64,000 nucleotides of DNA from Bradyrhizobium sp. 199 (GCF_023073355.1 NZ_JADPJI010000012.1:1-64000); one strand, 5' to 3'; positions 30,394 to 42,264 are shown, counted from the stretch's first letter. The notes: generated from the letters alone by a model not told the origin. Program-made: numbers and translations.

Positions 30394-32604
30394 ATGGATC
30401 ACACGCCGCGCAGCACCACCGCCCCCACCAACGCGACCGGCATGGTCGACGTGTTGGTGCCGGTCGCGCTCGACCAGACCTATTCCTACAAGGTGCCGCG
30501 CGGCATGGAGCTGAAAGCGGGCGATCTCGTCGGCGTGCGGCTCGGGCCGCGCGAGGTGCTCGCAGTGGTCTGGGGGGAAAACGCCAATCCCGATCCGCGC
30601 CTGCACAACCGTCTCAAGGAGGTCAGCGAAAAGCTCGACATCCCGCCGCTCAAGCCCGAGCTGCGGTCCGTGGTCGATTGGGTCGCCAATTACACGCTGA
30701 GCCCGCGCGGCATGGTGCTGCGCATGTGCCTGCGGATGGGCGAGAGTCTCGGCCCCGAGCGGGTCCGCCCCGGCGTGCGCCTGGCCGGCGGTCCGCCGCG
30801 ACGGCTGACGCCGGCGCGCCAGCGCGTGATCGAGGTGTTGTCGGACCGGCTGCTGCACGGCAAGTCGGAGGCCGCCAAGGAGGCGGGTGTCTCGGCCGGC
30901 GTGATCGACGGCCTCGTCGATGAAGGCACGCTCACGGTCGAACCGATGCCGCCGCCCGCGCCGCCGCCTGTGCCCGATCCGGATTTCGGCCGGCCGGATT
31001 TCTCGCCGCTGCAGCGTGCCGGTGTGGATGCGATGCGCGCGCTCGCGGCCAACGGCACCTTTCACGTCGCACTGCTCGACGGCGTGACCGGTTCAGGCAA
31101 GACCGAGGTGTATTTCGAGGCTGTTGCTGAAACCATCCGCCGCGGCAAGCAATCGCTGATCCTGATGCCGGAGATCGCGCTCACCGGCCAATTCCTCGAC
31201 CGCTTCGCGCAGCGTTTCGGCGTTCGGCCGATCGAATGGCACTCCGAGCTGACGCCGCGCACCCGCGCCCGCAATTGGGCGGCGATCTCAGCAGGCACCG
31301 CGCCGGTCGTGGTCGGCGCGCGCTCGGCGCTGTTTCTGCCCTACGCAGATCTCGGCCTCATCGTGGTCGATGAAGAGCACGACCAGGCCTACAAGCAGGA
31401 CGAGGGCGTGCATTATCACGCCCGCGACATGGCGGTGGTGCGCGCGCATATCGCCAAGATCCCGGTCGTGCTGGCGTCCGCGACGCCCTCGGTCGAATCC
31501 GAGGTCAACGCGCGCAAGAACCGCTATCAGCGTATCGCGCTGCCCTCGCGCTTCGGCGGCCAGCACATGCCGCATATCGAGGCCATCGACATGCGCCGCG
31601 AGCCGCCCGCGCGCGGCCGCTTCATCTCACCGCGGCTTGCCGGAGAAATCAGAGCTGCGATCGAAAAGCGCGAGCAGGCCCTGCTGTTCCTCAATCGGCG
31701 CGGCTATGCGCCGCTGACGCTGTGCCGCGGCTGCGGCCATCGCTTCGCCTGCACCATCTGCGATGCCTGGCTGGTCGATCATCGTTTCCGCCAGCGCCTG
31801 GTCTGCCATCATTGCGGCTTCTCGATGCCGCGCCCGCACATCTGTCCGAACTGTTCGGCGGAGGAATCGCTTGTCGCGGTCGGGCCCGGCGTCGAGCGGC
31901 TGCAGGAGGAGGCGGCTGCGCTGTTTCCGCAAGCGCGCACCATGGTGCTGTCGAGCGATCTCATCACCTCGATCGAGACGATGCGCAGCGAGCTTGCCGA
32001 GATCGCGGAAGGGCGCGTCGACATCATCATCGGCACGCAGCTCGTCGCCAAGGGCCACAACTTTCCGCGGCTCAATCTGGTCGGCGTGATCGATGCGGAT
32101 CTCGGTCTGAGCAACGGCGATCCGCGCGCGGCGGAGCGCACCTGGCAATTGCTCAACCAGGTGATCGGCCGCGCCGGGCGCGAGCAGGGCCGCGGCGTCG
32201 GCTATCTCCAGACCCACCAGCCTGATCATCCCGTGATGAAAGCGCTGATCGCCTGCGACCGCGAGGCCTTCTACGACAGCGAGATCGAGCTGCGCGAGAA
32301 GACGCTCTATCCGCCGTTCGGCCGGCTCGCGAGCCTGATCATCTCCGCGGGCGACCGCCCGAGCGCCGAAGGTCTCGGCCGCCGCCTCGTCGCGCTCGCG
32401 CCGCGCGACGAGCGCGTCGTGGTGCTCGGGCCGGCGGAGGCGCCGCTCGCCGTGATCAAGGGCCGCTACCGCTTCCGCATCCTGGTGAAATCGGCGCGCG
32501 GCTTCGATCTGTCGGACTATTTACGCAACTGGCTCGCGGTCTGCCCCAAGCCGACGGGCAATCAGAAGCTCGAAGTCGACGTCGATCCGCAGAGCTTTTT
32601 GTAG
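30394..32604 (+). CDS. priA: primosomal protein N' (PriA helicase)
   Basis: 736-residue 3'-5' helicase that restarts stalled replication forks. The N-terminal DNA-binding domain starts VDVLVPVALDQTYSYKVP. Walker A is GVTGSGKTEVYFE, the DEXH box is VVDEEHDQAYKQDEG, and motif III is ASATPSVES. Eight zinc-binding cysteines lie in LCRGCGHRFACTICDAW and CHHCGFSMPRPHICPNC. The C-terminal helicase lobe has VIGRAGREQGRGVGYLQT. ATG 30394 (MDHTPRS) is chosen over an in-frame TTG at 30364. Confidence 0.95.
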   Translation: MDHTPRSTTAPTNATGMVDVLVPVALDQTYSYKVPRGMELKAGDLVGVRLGPREVLAVVWGENANPDPRLHNRLKEVSEKLDIPPLKPELRSVVDWVANYTLSPRGMVLRMCLRMGESLGPERVRPGVRLAGGPPRRLTPARQRVIEVLSDRLLHGKSEAAKEAGVSAGVIDGLVDEGTLTVEPMPPPAPPPVPDPDFGRPDFSPLQRAGVDAMRALAANGTFHVALLDGVTGSGKTEVYFEAVAETIRRGKQSLILMPEIALTGQFLDRFAQRFGVRPIEWHSELTPRTRARNWAAISAGTAPVVVGARSALFLPYADLGLIVVDEEHDQAYKQDEGVHYHARDMAVVRAHIAKIPVVLASATPSVESEVNARKNRYQRIALPSRFGGQHMPHIEAIDMRREPPARGRFISPRLAGEIRAAIEKREQALLFLNRRGYAPLTLCRGCGHRFACTICDAWLVDHRFRQRLVCHHCGFSMPRPHICPNCSAEESLVAVGPGVERLQEEAAALFPQARTMVLSSDLITSIETMRSELAEIAEGRVDIIIGTQLVAKGHNFPRLNLVGVIDADLGLSNGDPRAAERTWQLLNQVIGRAGREQGRGVGYLQTHQPDHPVMKALIACDREAFYDSEIELREKTLYPPFGRLASLIISAGDRPSAEGLGRRLVALAPRDERVVVLGPAEAPLAVIKGRYRFRILVKSARGFDLSDYLRNWLAVCPKPTGNQKLEVDVDPQSFL

Positions 32605-32690
32605 TCCCCGCTCTCTCCGCCCGTGCCCCGGACGCAGCGCAGCGCCTGTTCAGCGGTGCGGCTTGTCCGGCACACACGGGGGGTGACGCC

Positions 32691-32730
32691 AACAAAAAGC
32701 CCGCGGTCCCCCAAGACCGCGGGCTTGTTT
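32691..32730. terminator. bidirectional terminator between priA and rlpA
   Basis: Perfect 12-base stem AAGCCCGCGGTC / GACCGCGGGCTT with a 6-base loop. A T-run lies on the minus side (TTTTTGTT, serving rlpA) and GTTT on the plus side (serving priA). Confidence 0.85.
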
Positions 32731-32785
32731 CATGTGCGCAGCAAACTGATGAAAAACTGCGCGGTCGACGAGGCGCTAACGCGCC

Positions 32786-33289
32786 TTAGGAGACGACTTC
32801 CGCGGTGACGCGGCCGACGCCGGCGCCGGTGAGGCCGATGGCGCGTGCCGCGCCGGTGGAGAGGTCGAGAACCCGGCCGCGAATGAACGGGCCGCGGTCA
32901 TTGATGGTGACGACGACGCTCGAGCCGCCATGGGTGACGCGCAGCTTGGTGCCGAACGGCAGCGAACGGTGCGCTGCGGTCATGGCGTTCTGGTTGAAGC
33001 GCTGGCCCGAGGCGGTCTTGCTGCCGGACTCGTTGCCATAAAAGGAGGCCATGCCAGAGAAGCTGCGGCCCGTGCCGGAGGTCGGTGTCATCGCGGCATT
33101 GGCGTTGCGCCAATCGGAGGTCGCGTTGGAATCGGTCTGAGCATGGTGGCGATGATGGTGATGATGCCGGTGATGCCGGGATTTGGCGGAAGCTTCGGTG
33201 GCAGTCCCACCGATGAGGAGAGTTGCGGCAACGAAAGCGATCGCCGTACGCGGCCGGGTCACAGAGCCCAGCATCTTCAAAGACAGCAT
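32786..33289 (-). CDS. rlpA: septal ring lytic transglycosylase RlpA family protein
   Basis: 167 residues. A signal peptide (about 1-32, ending EASA) leads into a His-rich stretch (HHRHHHHHRHH), then the double-psi beta-barrel of the RlpA family: GMASFYGNESGSKTASGQRF, AHRSLPFGTKLRVTH and TINDRGPFIRGRVLDLS, with the conserved Asp. RlpA-type proteins cleave denuded glycan strands at the division site. There is no SPOR domain and no lipobox Cys, so this is a short periplasmic form. A CtrA-type box lies 183 bases before the start. Confidence 0.88.
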   Translation of the reverse strand: MLSLKMLGSVTRPRTAIAFVAATLLIGGTATEASAKSRHHRHHHHHRHHAQTDSNATSDWRNANAAMTPTSGTGRSFSGMASFYGNESGSKTASGQRFNQNAMTAAHRSLPFGTKLRVTHGGSSVVVTINDRGPFIRGRVLDLSTGAARAIGLTGAGVGRVTAEVVS

Positions 33290-33963
33290 TTATTGGTCCC
33301 TAAGCTAGTATTGCCACATGTGTGGCTAGTGGAGCCCCCATCAGTTTGTGAGCGGGTTGGCGTTTCGATTCCTAATGAGGCGTGAATTGGGCAGTAAATC
33401 CATTCTGTGTCGTCATGAAACATCTTGTTACCGTCACCTGCTATTCAGCCAATGTTCTGAAATCTTCGTTTTTAACGATTTATTAACCTATGGATTACAT
33501 GAGAATACTGTAAAGCGAAGTTATCGCTTCTGACGTTTAGAATTCGGTAAGTATTCGGCGAGTGGATGCGAGGCCGCGGGAATCACGTCTCGGCGATCCC
33601 TGTTCATGGCGGCTATGCGCTGAGGGCAGGAACCAGGAGGGGAGTTCGCGGCGAGGACTCGCGGCGAATTTGTGGCAGGCAGGTCGTCCACCCCAGGCGC
33701 TATTGGGCCGGCGTTGCGCCGGCTGCTGATCGATGCATCCAGCGTGCGACGAACTGGCGACAGAACCCCATGCCTTTAATTTGGCGTCATGTTGCACCTG
33801 CGCGCCCGCTATGTTAGCAAAGCCGCGATTTTAACGAGCCCGGCACGTCCCGTGCCGGTCGGAAATCGAAGTCCCGCTTGAATTCCAAGGGCTTGGATCG
33901 CTTGGCGCCGCTTCGTGGCGACGGTTTTTCCCTTGCGAGTTTGACAGCAAAAAGAGCGCGTCT
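33290..33963. other. 674-base regulatory gap between rlpA and atpH
   Basis: The first ~270 bases are clearly A+T-richer than the window and carry a perfect CtrA-type site (33472-33487). No coding frame here has recognisable similarity. The promoters of rlpA (minus) and of the atp operon (plus) must lie in this gap, but no convincing -35/-10 pair was found. Confidence 0.6.
33472..33487. promoter_or_regulatory. CtrA-type binding site
   Basis: TTAA-CGATTTA-TTAAC is a perfect match to TTAA-N7-TTAAC, the full site of the alphaproteobacterial cell-cycle regulator CtrA. It sits between rlpA (a septal enzyme, minus strand) and atpH, with rlpA the more plausible target. Confidence 0.65.
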
Positions 33964-34523
33964 GTGGCTGCAGAAGATACGTCCGTTTCCGGTGTGTCCG
34001 GCCGTTATGCAACGGCCTTGTTTGAACTGGCCCGCGACCAGAAAGCGGTCGACGAGGTCAAAGCCGATCTCGCGAAATTCGAGGCCATGCTGAACGAGAG
34101 CGCCGATCTGAAGCGCCTCGTCCGCAGCCCGGTTTTCGCGGCCGATGCCCAGTCCAGGGCTCTGTCGGCCGTGCTGGCCCAGGCCGGCATCGCCGGCATC
34201 TCCGCCAATTTCCTGAAAGTTCTGACCGCCAATCGCCGCCTGTTCGCGGTGACTGACGTCATCCGCGCCTACCGCGCCCTGGTCGCCAGGTTCAAGGGCG
34301 AGGTGACGGCCGACGTCACCGTGGCGGAAACGCTTTCGGACAAGAATCTCGACGCCCTCAAGGTTGCCCTGAAGTCGGTGACCGGCAAGGACGTCGCGCT
34401 CAACGTGAATGTCGATCCCTCGATCATCGGTGGCCTCGTCGTCAAGCTCGGCAGCCGCATGATCGATAGTTCGCTTCGCACCAAACTCAATTCGATCAAG
34501 CACGCGATGAAAGAGGCAGGCTG

Positions 34524-34524
<1 letters not shown>
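33964..34524 (+). CDS. atpH: ATP synthase F1 delta subunit
   Basis: 186-residue delta (OSCP-type) subunit linking the F1 head to the peripheral stalk. The helical N-terminal domain (VSGRYATALFELARDQKAVD) and the C-terminal segment (VDPSIIGGLVVKLGSRMIDSS) are typical. It starts with GTG at 33964 (reading M-A-A-E-D), the first gene of the F1-only operon atpHAGDC; F0 genes lie elsewhere, as usual in this class. Its stop overlaps the atpA start by one base (TGATG). Confidence 0.96.
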
Positions 34525-36053
<1,529 letters not shown>

Positions 36054-36059
36054 ATAGGC

Positions 36060-36174
36060 CGTCATGGCCGGGCTAAAGCGCGAAGCGGGTCTTCGCAATT
36101 GATGCCCCGGCCATCCACGCGCCAGCGCGTGGAGACGAAGAATTGGATGCCCGGGGCGAGCCCGGGCATGACGA
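36060..36174. repeat. palindromic repeat inside the atp operon (atpA-atpG)
   Basis: Arms CGTCATGGCCGGGC and GCCCGGGCATGACG bound the element, with inner inverted repeats (for example CCACGCGCCAGCGCGTGG). It occupies nearly the whole gap between two cotranscribed genes. Confidence 0.8.
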
Positions 36175-36225
36175 CAAGACAGGGTCGCGGTCCAGCCACA
36201 GGCTGATCGCCGGGGTGAACGAAGA

Positions 36226-37101
36226 ATGGCGTCACTTAAAGACATGCGCGTGCGCATCGCCTCCACCAAGGCGACGCAAAAGATCACCAAGGCCATGCAG
36301 ATGGTCGCTGCGTCCAGGTTGCGCCGCGCCCAGCAGGCGGCCGAGGCTGCACGCCCCTACGCCGACAAGATGAGCGCGGTGATCTCCAACATCGCCAGCG
36401 CTGCCGCCGGTTCGCCCGGCGCGCCGGCGCTGCTCGCCGGCACCGGCAAGGACCAGGTCCACATGCTGCTGGTCTGCACCGGCGAGCGCGGTCTGTCGGG
36501 TGCCTTTAACTCCTCGATCGTGCGTCTCGCGCGCGATCGCGCCCAGGCGCTGATGGCGCAGGGCAAGGAAGTCAAATTCTTCTGCGTCGGCCGCAAGGGC
36601 TATGAGCAGCTCCGCCGCCTGTTCGACAAGCAGATCGTCGAGCATCTCGACCTGCGCAGCGTTCGTCAGCTCGGCTTCGTCAACGCCGAGGACATCGCCA
36701 GGAAGGTGCTTGCTCGTTTCGACAATGGCGAGTTCGACGTTTGCACGCTGTTCTACGCGCAGTTCAAGTCGGTGATCGCCCAGATCCCGACCGCGCAACA
36801 AATCATTCCGCTGGTCGTGGAAGAAAAGGCGGCGAACGCGCCGTCGACGTCCTACGAATACGAGCCGGAGGAGGACGAACTCCTTTCGGGCCTGTTGCCG
36901 CGCAACATCGCGGTGCAGATCTTCCGCGCGCTGCTGGAAAACAATGCCTCGTTCTACGGCGCGCAGATGAGCTCGATGGACAACGCCACCCGCAACGCCG
37001 GCGAAATGATCCGCAAGCAAACCCAGATCTACAACCGAACCCGTCAAGCCCAGATCACCAAGGAGCTGATCGAGATCATCTCCGGCGCCGAGGCGGTCTG
37101 A
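36226..37101 (+). CDS. atpG: ATP synthase F1 gamma subunit
   Basis: 291-residue rotor-shaft subunit. The N-terminal coiled-coil helix MASLKDMRVRIASTKATQKI and the C-terminal helix (MDNATRNAGEMI ... RTRQAQITKELIEIISGAEA) that sit inside the alpha/beta hexamer are both conserved. The ATG at 36226 follows the repeat; atpD starts 52 bases downstream. Confidence 0.97.
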   Translation: MASLKDMRVRIASTKATQKITKAMQMVAASRLRRAQQAAEAARPYADKMSAVISNIASAAAGSPGAPALLAGTGKDQVHMLLVCTGERGLSGAFNSSIVRLARDRAQALMAQGKEVKFFCVGRKGYEQLRRLFDKQIVEHLDLRSVRQLGFVNAEDIARKVLARFDNGEFDVCTLFYAQFKSVIAQIPTAQQIIPLVVEEKAANAPSTSYEYEPEEDELLSGLLPRNIAVQIFRALLENNASFYGAQMSSMDNATRNAGEMIRKQTQIYNRTRQAQITKELIEIISGAEAV

Positions 37102-37153
37102 CGCACGAACTCAACGACGGTCGTTCAAGTACAGAATTTCGAAGGAGAGCTTC

Positions 37154-38599
<1,446 letters not shown>

Positions 38600-38611
38600 G
38601 CTTTCTCATCT

Positions 38612-38690
38612 CGTCATCGCCGGGCTTGACCCGGCGATCCACCGAGAGAGAATTTGATGGATGGACCCGCGGGCCACGCCCGCGGGTGAC
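38612..38690. repeat. palindromic repeat inside the atp operon (atpD-atpC)
   Basis: Two hairpins follow one another: TCGCCGGG / CCCGGCGA (38617-38637) and CCCGCGGG / CCCGCGGG around CCACG (38667-38687), bounded by CGTCATCG and GGGTGAC. It is the second such element within this operon. Confidence 0.75.
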
Positions 38691-38714
38691 AAAGCGAAAA
38701 CCAACGGATAGTCC

Positions 38715-39122
38715 ATGGCCACCTTCCACTTCGATCTCGTCTCTCCGGAAAAGCTCGCCTTCTCGGGCGAGGTCGACCAGGTCGACATCCCCGGCGTCGA
38801 GGGTGACTTCGGCGTGCTGGCAGGGCATGCGCCGGTCGTGGCCGCGATCCGGCCCGGCATTCTCACCATCACCACCGCTGGCAAGCACGAGAAGGTCATC
38901 GTGCTCGGCGGTCTCGCCGAAGTCTCCGAGAAGGGCCTGACCGTGCTAGCCGACGTCGCAACGTCGCTCACTGAGCTCGACCGGGTCCGGTTCGCCGAGA
39001 CGATCTCGGAGATGGAAGAGGGCCTGAAGGAGCACGAAGGCAGCGAGCTCGACAACGCCATCGAGCGGCTCGACCACTACAAGAGCATCCAGCAGCAGCT
39101 CAACTCGACAGCCATGCACTAA
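38715..39122 (+). CDS. atpC: ATP synthase F1 epsilon subunit
   Basis: 135-residue epsilon subunit coupling the rotor to the c-ring and modulating ATP hydrolysis. The N-terminal beta-sandwich (FHFDLVSPEKLAFSGEVDQV, then GDFGVLAGHAPVV) is typical, followed by a helical C-terminus. It ends the operon, directly before a terminator. Confidence 0.96.
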   Translation: MATFHFDLVSPEKLAFSGEVDQVDIPGVEGDFGVLAGHAPVVAAIRPGILTITTAGKHEKVIVLGGLAEVSEKGLTVLADVATSLTELDRVRFAETISEMEEGLKEHEGSELDNAIERLDHYKSIQQQLNSTAMH

Positions 39123-39150
39123 GCCCCGGGGCAACCGCTCCGGGGCTTTA
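39123..39150 (+). terminator. terminator of the atpHAGDC operon
   Basis: Eight-base stem AGCCCCGG / CCGGGGCT with a 10-base loop starting at the atpC stop and followed by TTTAGG. The T-run is short. Confidence 0.65.
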
Positions 39151-39274
39151 GGTCTGAAATTCCTGGACAAGTTCAGCGCTCGCCACCGACCGTGGCGGCG
39201 CTGAAACTTTGTTGCACCGCGCTTCCGATAGCGGCATTCTCCCTTGCGAATTTTGTTCCCGGGGCGGGTGGCAG

Positions 39275-40942
39275 ATGAAACGCAAGATCGCGGCGATCTT
39301 CGCAGCGGATATTGCCGGTTATTCGAGGCTGGTCGCGGAAGACGAAGAGGAGACGCTGCGGCGTCTGGCCTCCTATCGCGAGGTCGTCGACGATTTCATC
39401 GCCAAGTCCGGCGGACGTATCTTCAACACGGCGGGCGATGCCGTGCTGGCGGAATTCCCGAGCGCGGTCGATGCGGTGCGCTGCGCGATCGACATCCAGG
39501 AGTCCTTGCGGACCCGCAACATGGCCTATCCGCCGAGCCGGCAGATGTCGTTCCGCATCGGCATCACCATCGGCGACGTCGTCGAACGCGACGGCGATCT
39601 GCTGGGCGACGGCGTCAATATCGCAGCGCGGCTGGAAGGCCTCGCCGAGGTCGGCGGCATTTGTGTCTCCCGCGCGGTGCATGAGCAGGTCGCCAACAAG
39701 CTCTCGGTGCAGTTTGCCGATATCGGCGCGCAAGAGGTCAAGAACATCCCGACGCCGGTGCACGCCTACATGGTGGCGATGCGGCGCGAGGACGGGACCT
39801 ATGGCAAGCCGCAAGTGAGGAAGCCGGCCTCCAAGCTGGCCGCCGCCCCGGTGTGGATGTGGCCGCTGGTGGTCGCGGTGGTCTCGATCGTTGCCATCGG
39901 CGTCACAGGCTCTCTCTACAACACCAAGCTGAAGCAGGCGGCGCATGTCGCAATCACGCCGGCCGCGACGCCAAGTGCCGCGCCCACGGCAAATGCAGCG
40001 GCGCCGAGCCCAGTGCCGACCCAGCTTGCCAAGGCGCCGATGACATCAATGGCGCCGCAGAATGCCGGAGCCGCCATGGCTCCGATGTCTGCGCCGTCAC
40101 CATCGGCCGCGCCGATGGCCGGCAAGTTTGCGGCCGACAGCGTGCCCTTCATCAACGAGCGCGTCCGCAACTTCCTCGCCGGCGAGTATTCCACGGCCGG
40201 CGACTACAAGGCCTTCGCGCTCAATGTCGGCGGCTTTACCGGCTCGGTGTTGAACCAGCCGAGCGAGGAGGCCGCGCGTAACGGCGCGCTCGAGCAGTGC
40301 CAAAAGCGCGCCGATGCCGCGCAATCGCCGCGGCGCTGCGAGCTCTATGCTGTCGGTAACACGATCGTCTACACTCACGGCAAGCCGCCGATGCCGCCGT
40401 CGCCCTATTTCCGGCATGACGCCGCGACCGAGCGGGCGTTCGCGTCAAAAGACTTTCCGATCGTGCGCGAGCCGCAAAAGGTCCGGCTCGAGAACATCTT
40501 CGTGCCGGCTGCGAAATCGCGCTCGGTTGCGCTCGGGCCGGGCGGACAATATTTCATGGTGCTCGGCGCCTCATCGGCCGACGACGCCGCGCGCCGCTCG
40601 CTGGAATCGTGCGGCGCCATCGCCGGCGTGGCCTGCCTCGTGGTCGCGATCGACGACAATTTCGTCGTGCCGATCCCGACCCTGTTCAGGATCACCGGCT
40701 TCTTCAATGCCGCCTCCAACGCCTCGATCGTGGCGGATGCACGCAGCGAGGTGGTGCGCAAGCTCGGTGACGCCACGGGCTGGAATGCCGTCGCGGTCGG
40801 CAGCGCAGGCAGGCCGGGCCTCGGCCTGAAGGGGGCCGACGAGCAGACCGCCGTCAACTCCGCGCTCGCCAGCTGCGCCAAGCGCGACAGCGATTGCCAC
40901 GTCATCGCAATCGGTCCGTTCACGGTGGGGCCGATCAATTAG
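39275..40942 (+). CDS. class III adenylate/guanylate cyclase with three C-terminal repeats
   Basis: 555 residues. The N-terminal class III cyclase domain (about 1-170) has the metal Asp in IFAADIAGYSRLV, AGDAVLAEF, and GDGVNIAARLEGLAEVGG. A TM helix follows (MWPLVVAVVSIVAIGVTGSL, about 193-212), then a long Ala/Pro/Met-rich linker. The C-terminal half contains three similar units, each with a hydrophobic strand, an Ala-rich helix ending in ALxxC-like text, and a second Cys: YKAFALNVGG ..., SVALGPGGQYFMV ... and WNAVAVGSAG .... They resemble the DUF4189 type. The tail should be periplasmic, suggesting an envelope sensor controlling cyclic-nucleotide synthesis. ATG 39275 is preferred to a TTG at 39209. 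Confidence 0.85.
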   Translation: MKRKIAAIFAADIAGYSRLVAEDEEETLRRLASYREVVDDFIAKSGGRIFNTAGDAVLAEFPSAVDAVRCAIDIQESLRTRNMAYPPSRQMSFRIGITIGDVVERDGDLLGDGVNIAARLEGLAEVGGICVSRAVHEQVANKLSVQFADIGAQEVKNIPTPVHAYMVAMRREDGTYGKPQVRKPASKLAAAPVWMWPLVVAVVSIVAIGVTGSLYNTKLKQAAHVAITPAATPSAAPTANAAAPSPVPTQLAKAPMTSMAPQNAGAAMAPMSAPSPSAAPMAGKFAADSVPFINERVRNFLAGEYSTAGDYKAFALNVGGFTGSVLNQPSEEAARNGALEQCQKRADAAQSPRRCELYAVGNTIVYTHGKPPMPPSPYFRHDAATERAFASKDFPIVREPQKVRLENIFVPAAKSRSVALGPGGQYFMVLGASSADDAARRSLESCGAIAGVACLVVAIDDNFVVPIPTLFRITGFFNAASNASIVADARSEVVRKLGDATGWNAVAVGSAGRPGLGLKGADEQTAVNSALASCAKRDSDCHVIAIGPFTVGPIN

Positions 40943-40987
40943 GGAAGCGCTGTGCTCGGGCCCGACGGATGCGCAGCAAATGCTGCG

Positions 40988-41014
40988 TTCCCTCCCCCGC
41001 AAGAGGGGAGGGAA
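40988..41014. repeat. short hairpin after the cyclase gene
   Basis: TTCCCTCCCC-CGCAAG-AGGGGAGGGAA, an almost perfect inverted repeat between convergent genes, possibly serving as a terminator. No T-run follows. Confidence 0.5.
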
Positions 41015-41118
41015 TGAGAGAGTGGTGCTCCGCTCAGAAGCTCACACACAAATCTCCGTTGAAATTCTCTAACGATTTCAACCCCCGTTCTATTGTGCAT
41101 GGGGTTGTTTTCGCGGTT

Positions 41119-41628
41119 TTAGTTTGCGAAGGCCGCAAACTGCTCGGCCACGGCGCGATAAACCTCACGCCGGAACGGCACCACGAGGTCGGCGACGCGG
41201 TCGAGGCGCTCCCAGCGCCAGGCGTCGAACTCCGCGGGCTGGCCGTTGCGCGGCGTCAGCGGGTCGATCTCGTCGTCGCGGCCGGTGAAGCGCAGTGCGA
41301 ACCATTTCTGCCGCTGGCCGCGGAATTTCGCCAGCCGGTGCGTCTGCGGGCCGTCGTAAGGAGGGAATTCGTAAGTCAGCCAGTCCGACTCGCCGAGATA
41401 GTCCGCGCTGACGACGCTGGTCTCCTCCCAGAGTTCGCGCATCGCGGCATCGCGCAGATTCTCGCCCTCGTCGACGCCGCCTTGCGGCATCTGCCAGTCC
41501 AGCCCCGGCAGGATGATCTCGGGGCCGTCGCCCTTGAAGCGGTGGCCGATCAGCACACGGCCGTCGGCATTGAACAGGGCAATGCCCACGTTGGAGCGAT
41601 AGGGTTTTTCATTCGTCACGCGGGGCAT
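41119..41628 (-). CDS. rppH: RNA pyrophosphohydrolase RppH, copy 1
   Basis: 169-residue Nudix hydrolase that removes pyrophosphate from 5'-triphosphorylated RNA or dinucleoside polyphosphates. The start YRSNVGIALFNADGRVLIG is typical, and the Nudix box GGVDEGENLRDAAMRELWEETSV is complete with its catalytic Glu pair. C-terminal FDAWRWERLDRVADLVVPFR matches the RppH family. A second copy lies immediately upstream (56 bases), implying an operon of paralogues. Confidence 0.93.
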   Translation of the reverse strand: MPRVTNEKPYRSNVGIALFNADGRVLIGHRFKGDGPEIILPGLDWQMPQGGVDEGENLRDAAMRELWEETSVVSADYLGESDWLTYEFPPYDGPQTHRLAKFRGQRQKWFALRFTGRDDEIDPLTPRNGQPAEFDAWRWERLDRVADLVVPFRREVYRAVAEQFAAFAN

Positions 41629-41683
41629 CTCTCATCGTCATTCCGGAGATGCCTTAGCATCGAACCCGGAGCGACAATTTGAT

Positions 41684-42187
41684 TCATTCATGTGCCAGCG
41701 CGGAAAATTCCTGCACCACGCGTTCATAGACCGGGCGCTTGAAGGGTATGATCAGCCCGGTCAGGTTCTGCATCGGCTCCCAGCGCCAGCTCACGAACTC
41801 GGCCTTGTGGCCGCCACCGGGTTTTTCGACGTTGATCTCGCTGTCCTTGCCGGTGAAGCGCATCGCGTACCATTTCTGGCGCTGGCCGCGGTAGCGGCCC
41901 TTCCAGGCGCGTCCGGCGACCGTGCGCGGAATGTCGTAGGTCAGCCAGTCCGGAACCTCGCCGAGGCGCTCGACCGAGCGCACGCTGGTCTCCTCATAGA
42001 GCTCGCGCTTGGCGGCCTCCCAGGTGTCTTCGCCGGGATCGACGCCGCCCTGCGGCATCTGCCAGACATGGCCGTCATCGACATGTTCGATCCCGCCGGC
42101 GCGGCGGCCGATGAACACCAGGCCTTTCGTGTTGATCAGCATCACACCGACGCAGGTCCGGTAGGGCAGATCCTCGTAACGCGCCAT
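41684..42187 (-). CDS. RNA pyrophosphohydrolase RppH-like, copy 2
   Basis: 167-residue Nudix hydrolase paralogous to its neighbour. The start YRTCVGVMLINTKGLVFIGR and an intact Nudix box (GGVDPGEDTWEAAKREL, then YEETSV) are visible, as is FVSWRWEPMQNLTGLIIPFK at the end. It has the same RppH architecture but has clearly diverged, so an old duplication. Which copy acts on mRNA cannot be told from sequence. ATG 42187 is preferred to a TTG at 42226. Confidence 0.9.
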   Translation of the reverse strand: MARYEDLPYRTCVGVMLINTKGLVFIGRRAGGIEHVDDGHVWQMPQGGVDPGEDTWEAAKRELYEETSVRSVERLGEVPDWLTYDIPRTVAGRAWKGRYRGQRQKWYAMRFTGKDSEINVEKPGGGHKAEFVSWRWEPMQNLTGLIIPFKRPVYERVVQEFSALAHE

Positions 42188-42264
42188 TCCGCCAGACCTC
42201 TCGCATGCTCTCGGTTGGGGCGCCAATGGCCCCGCGAGGACCCGTGCCGTACCAATCCGTTGAT

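Noticed and set aside
33750..33963. Sigma-70 promoter for atpHAGDC at TTGCAC ... TATGTT
   Set aside because: Spacing between the two boxes is only 12 bases, too short for a functional promoter.
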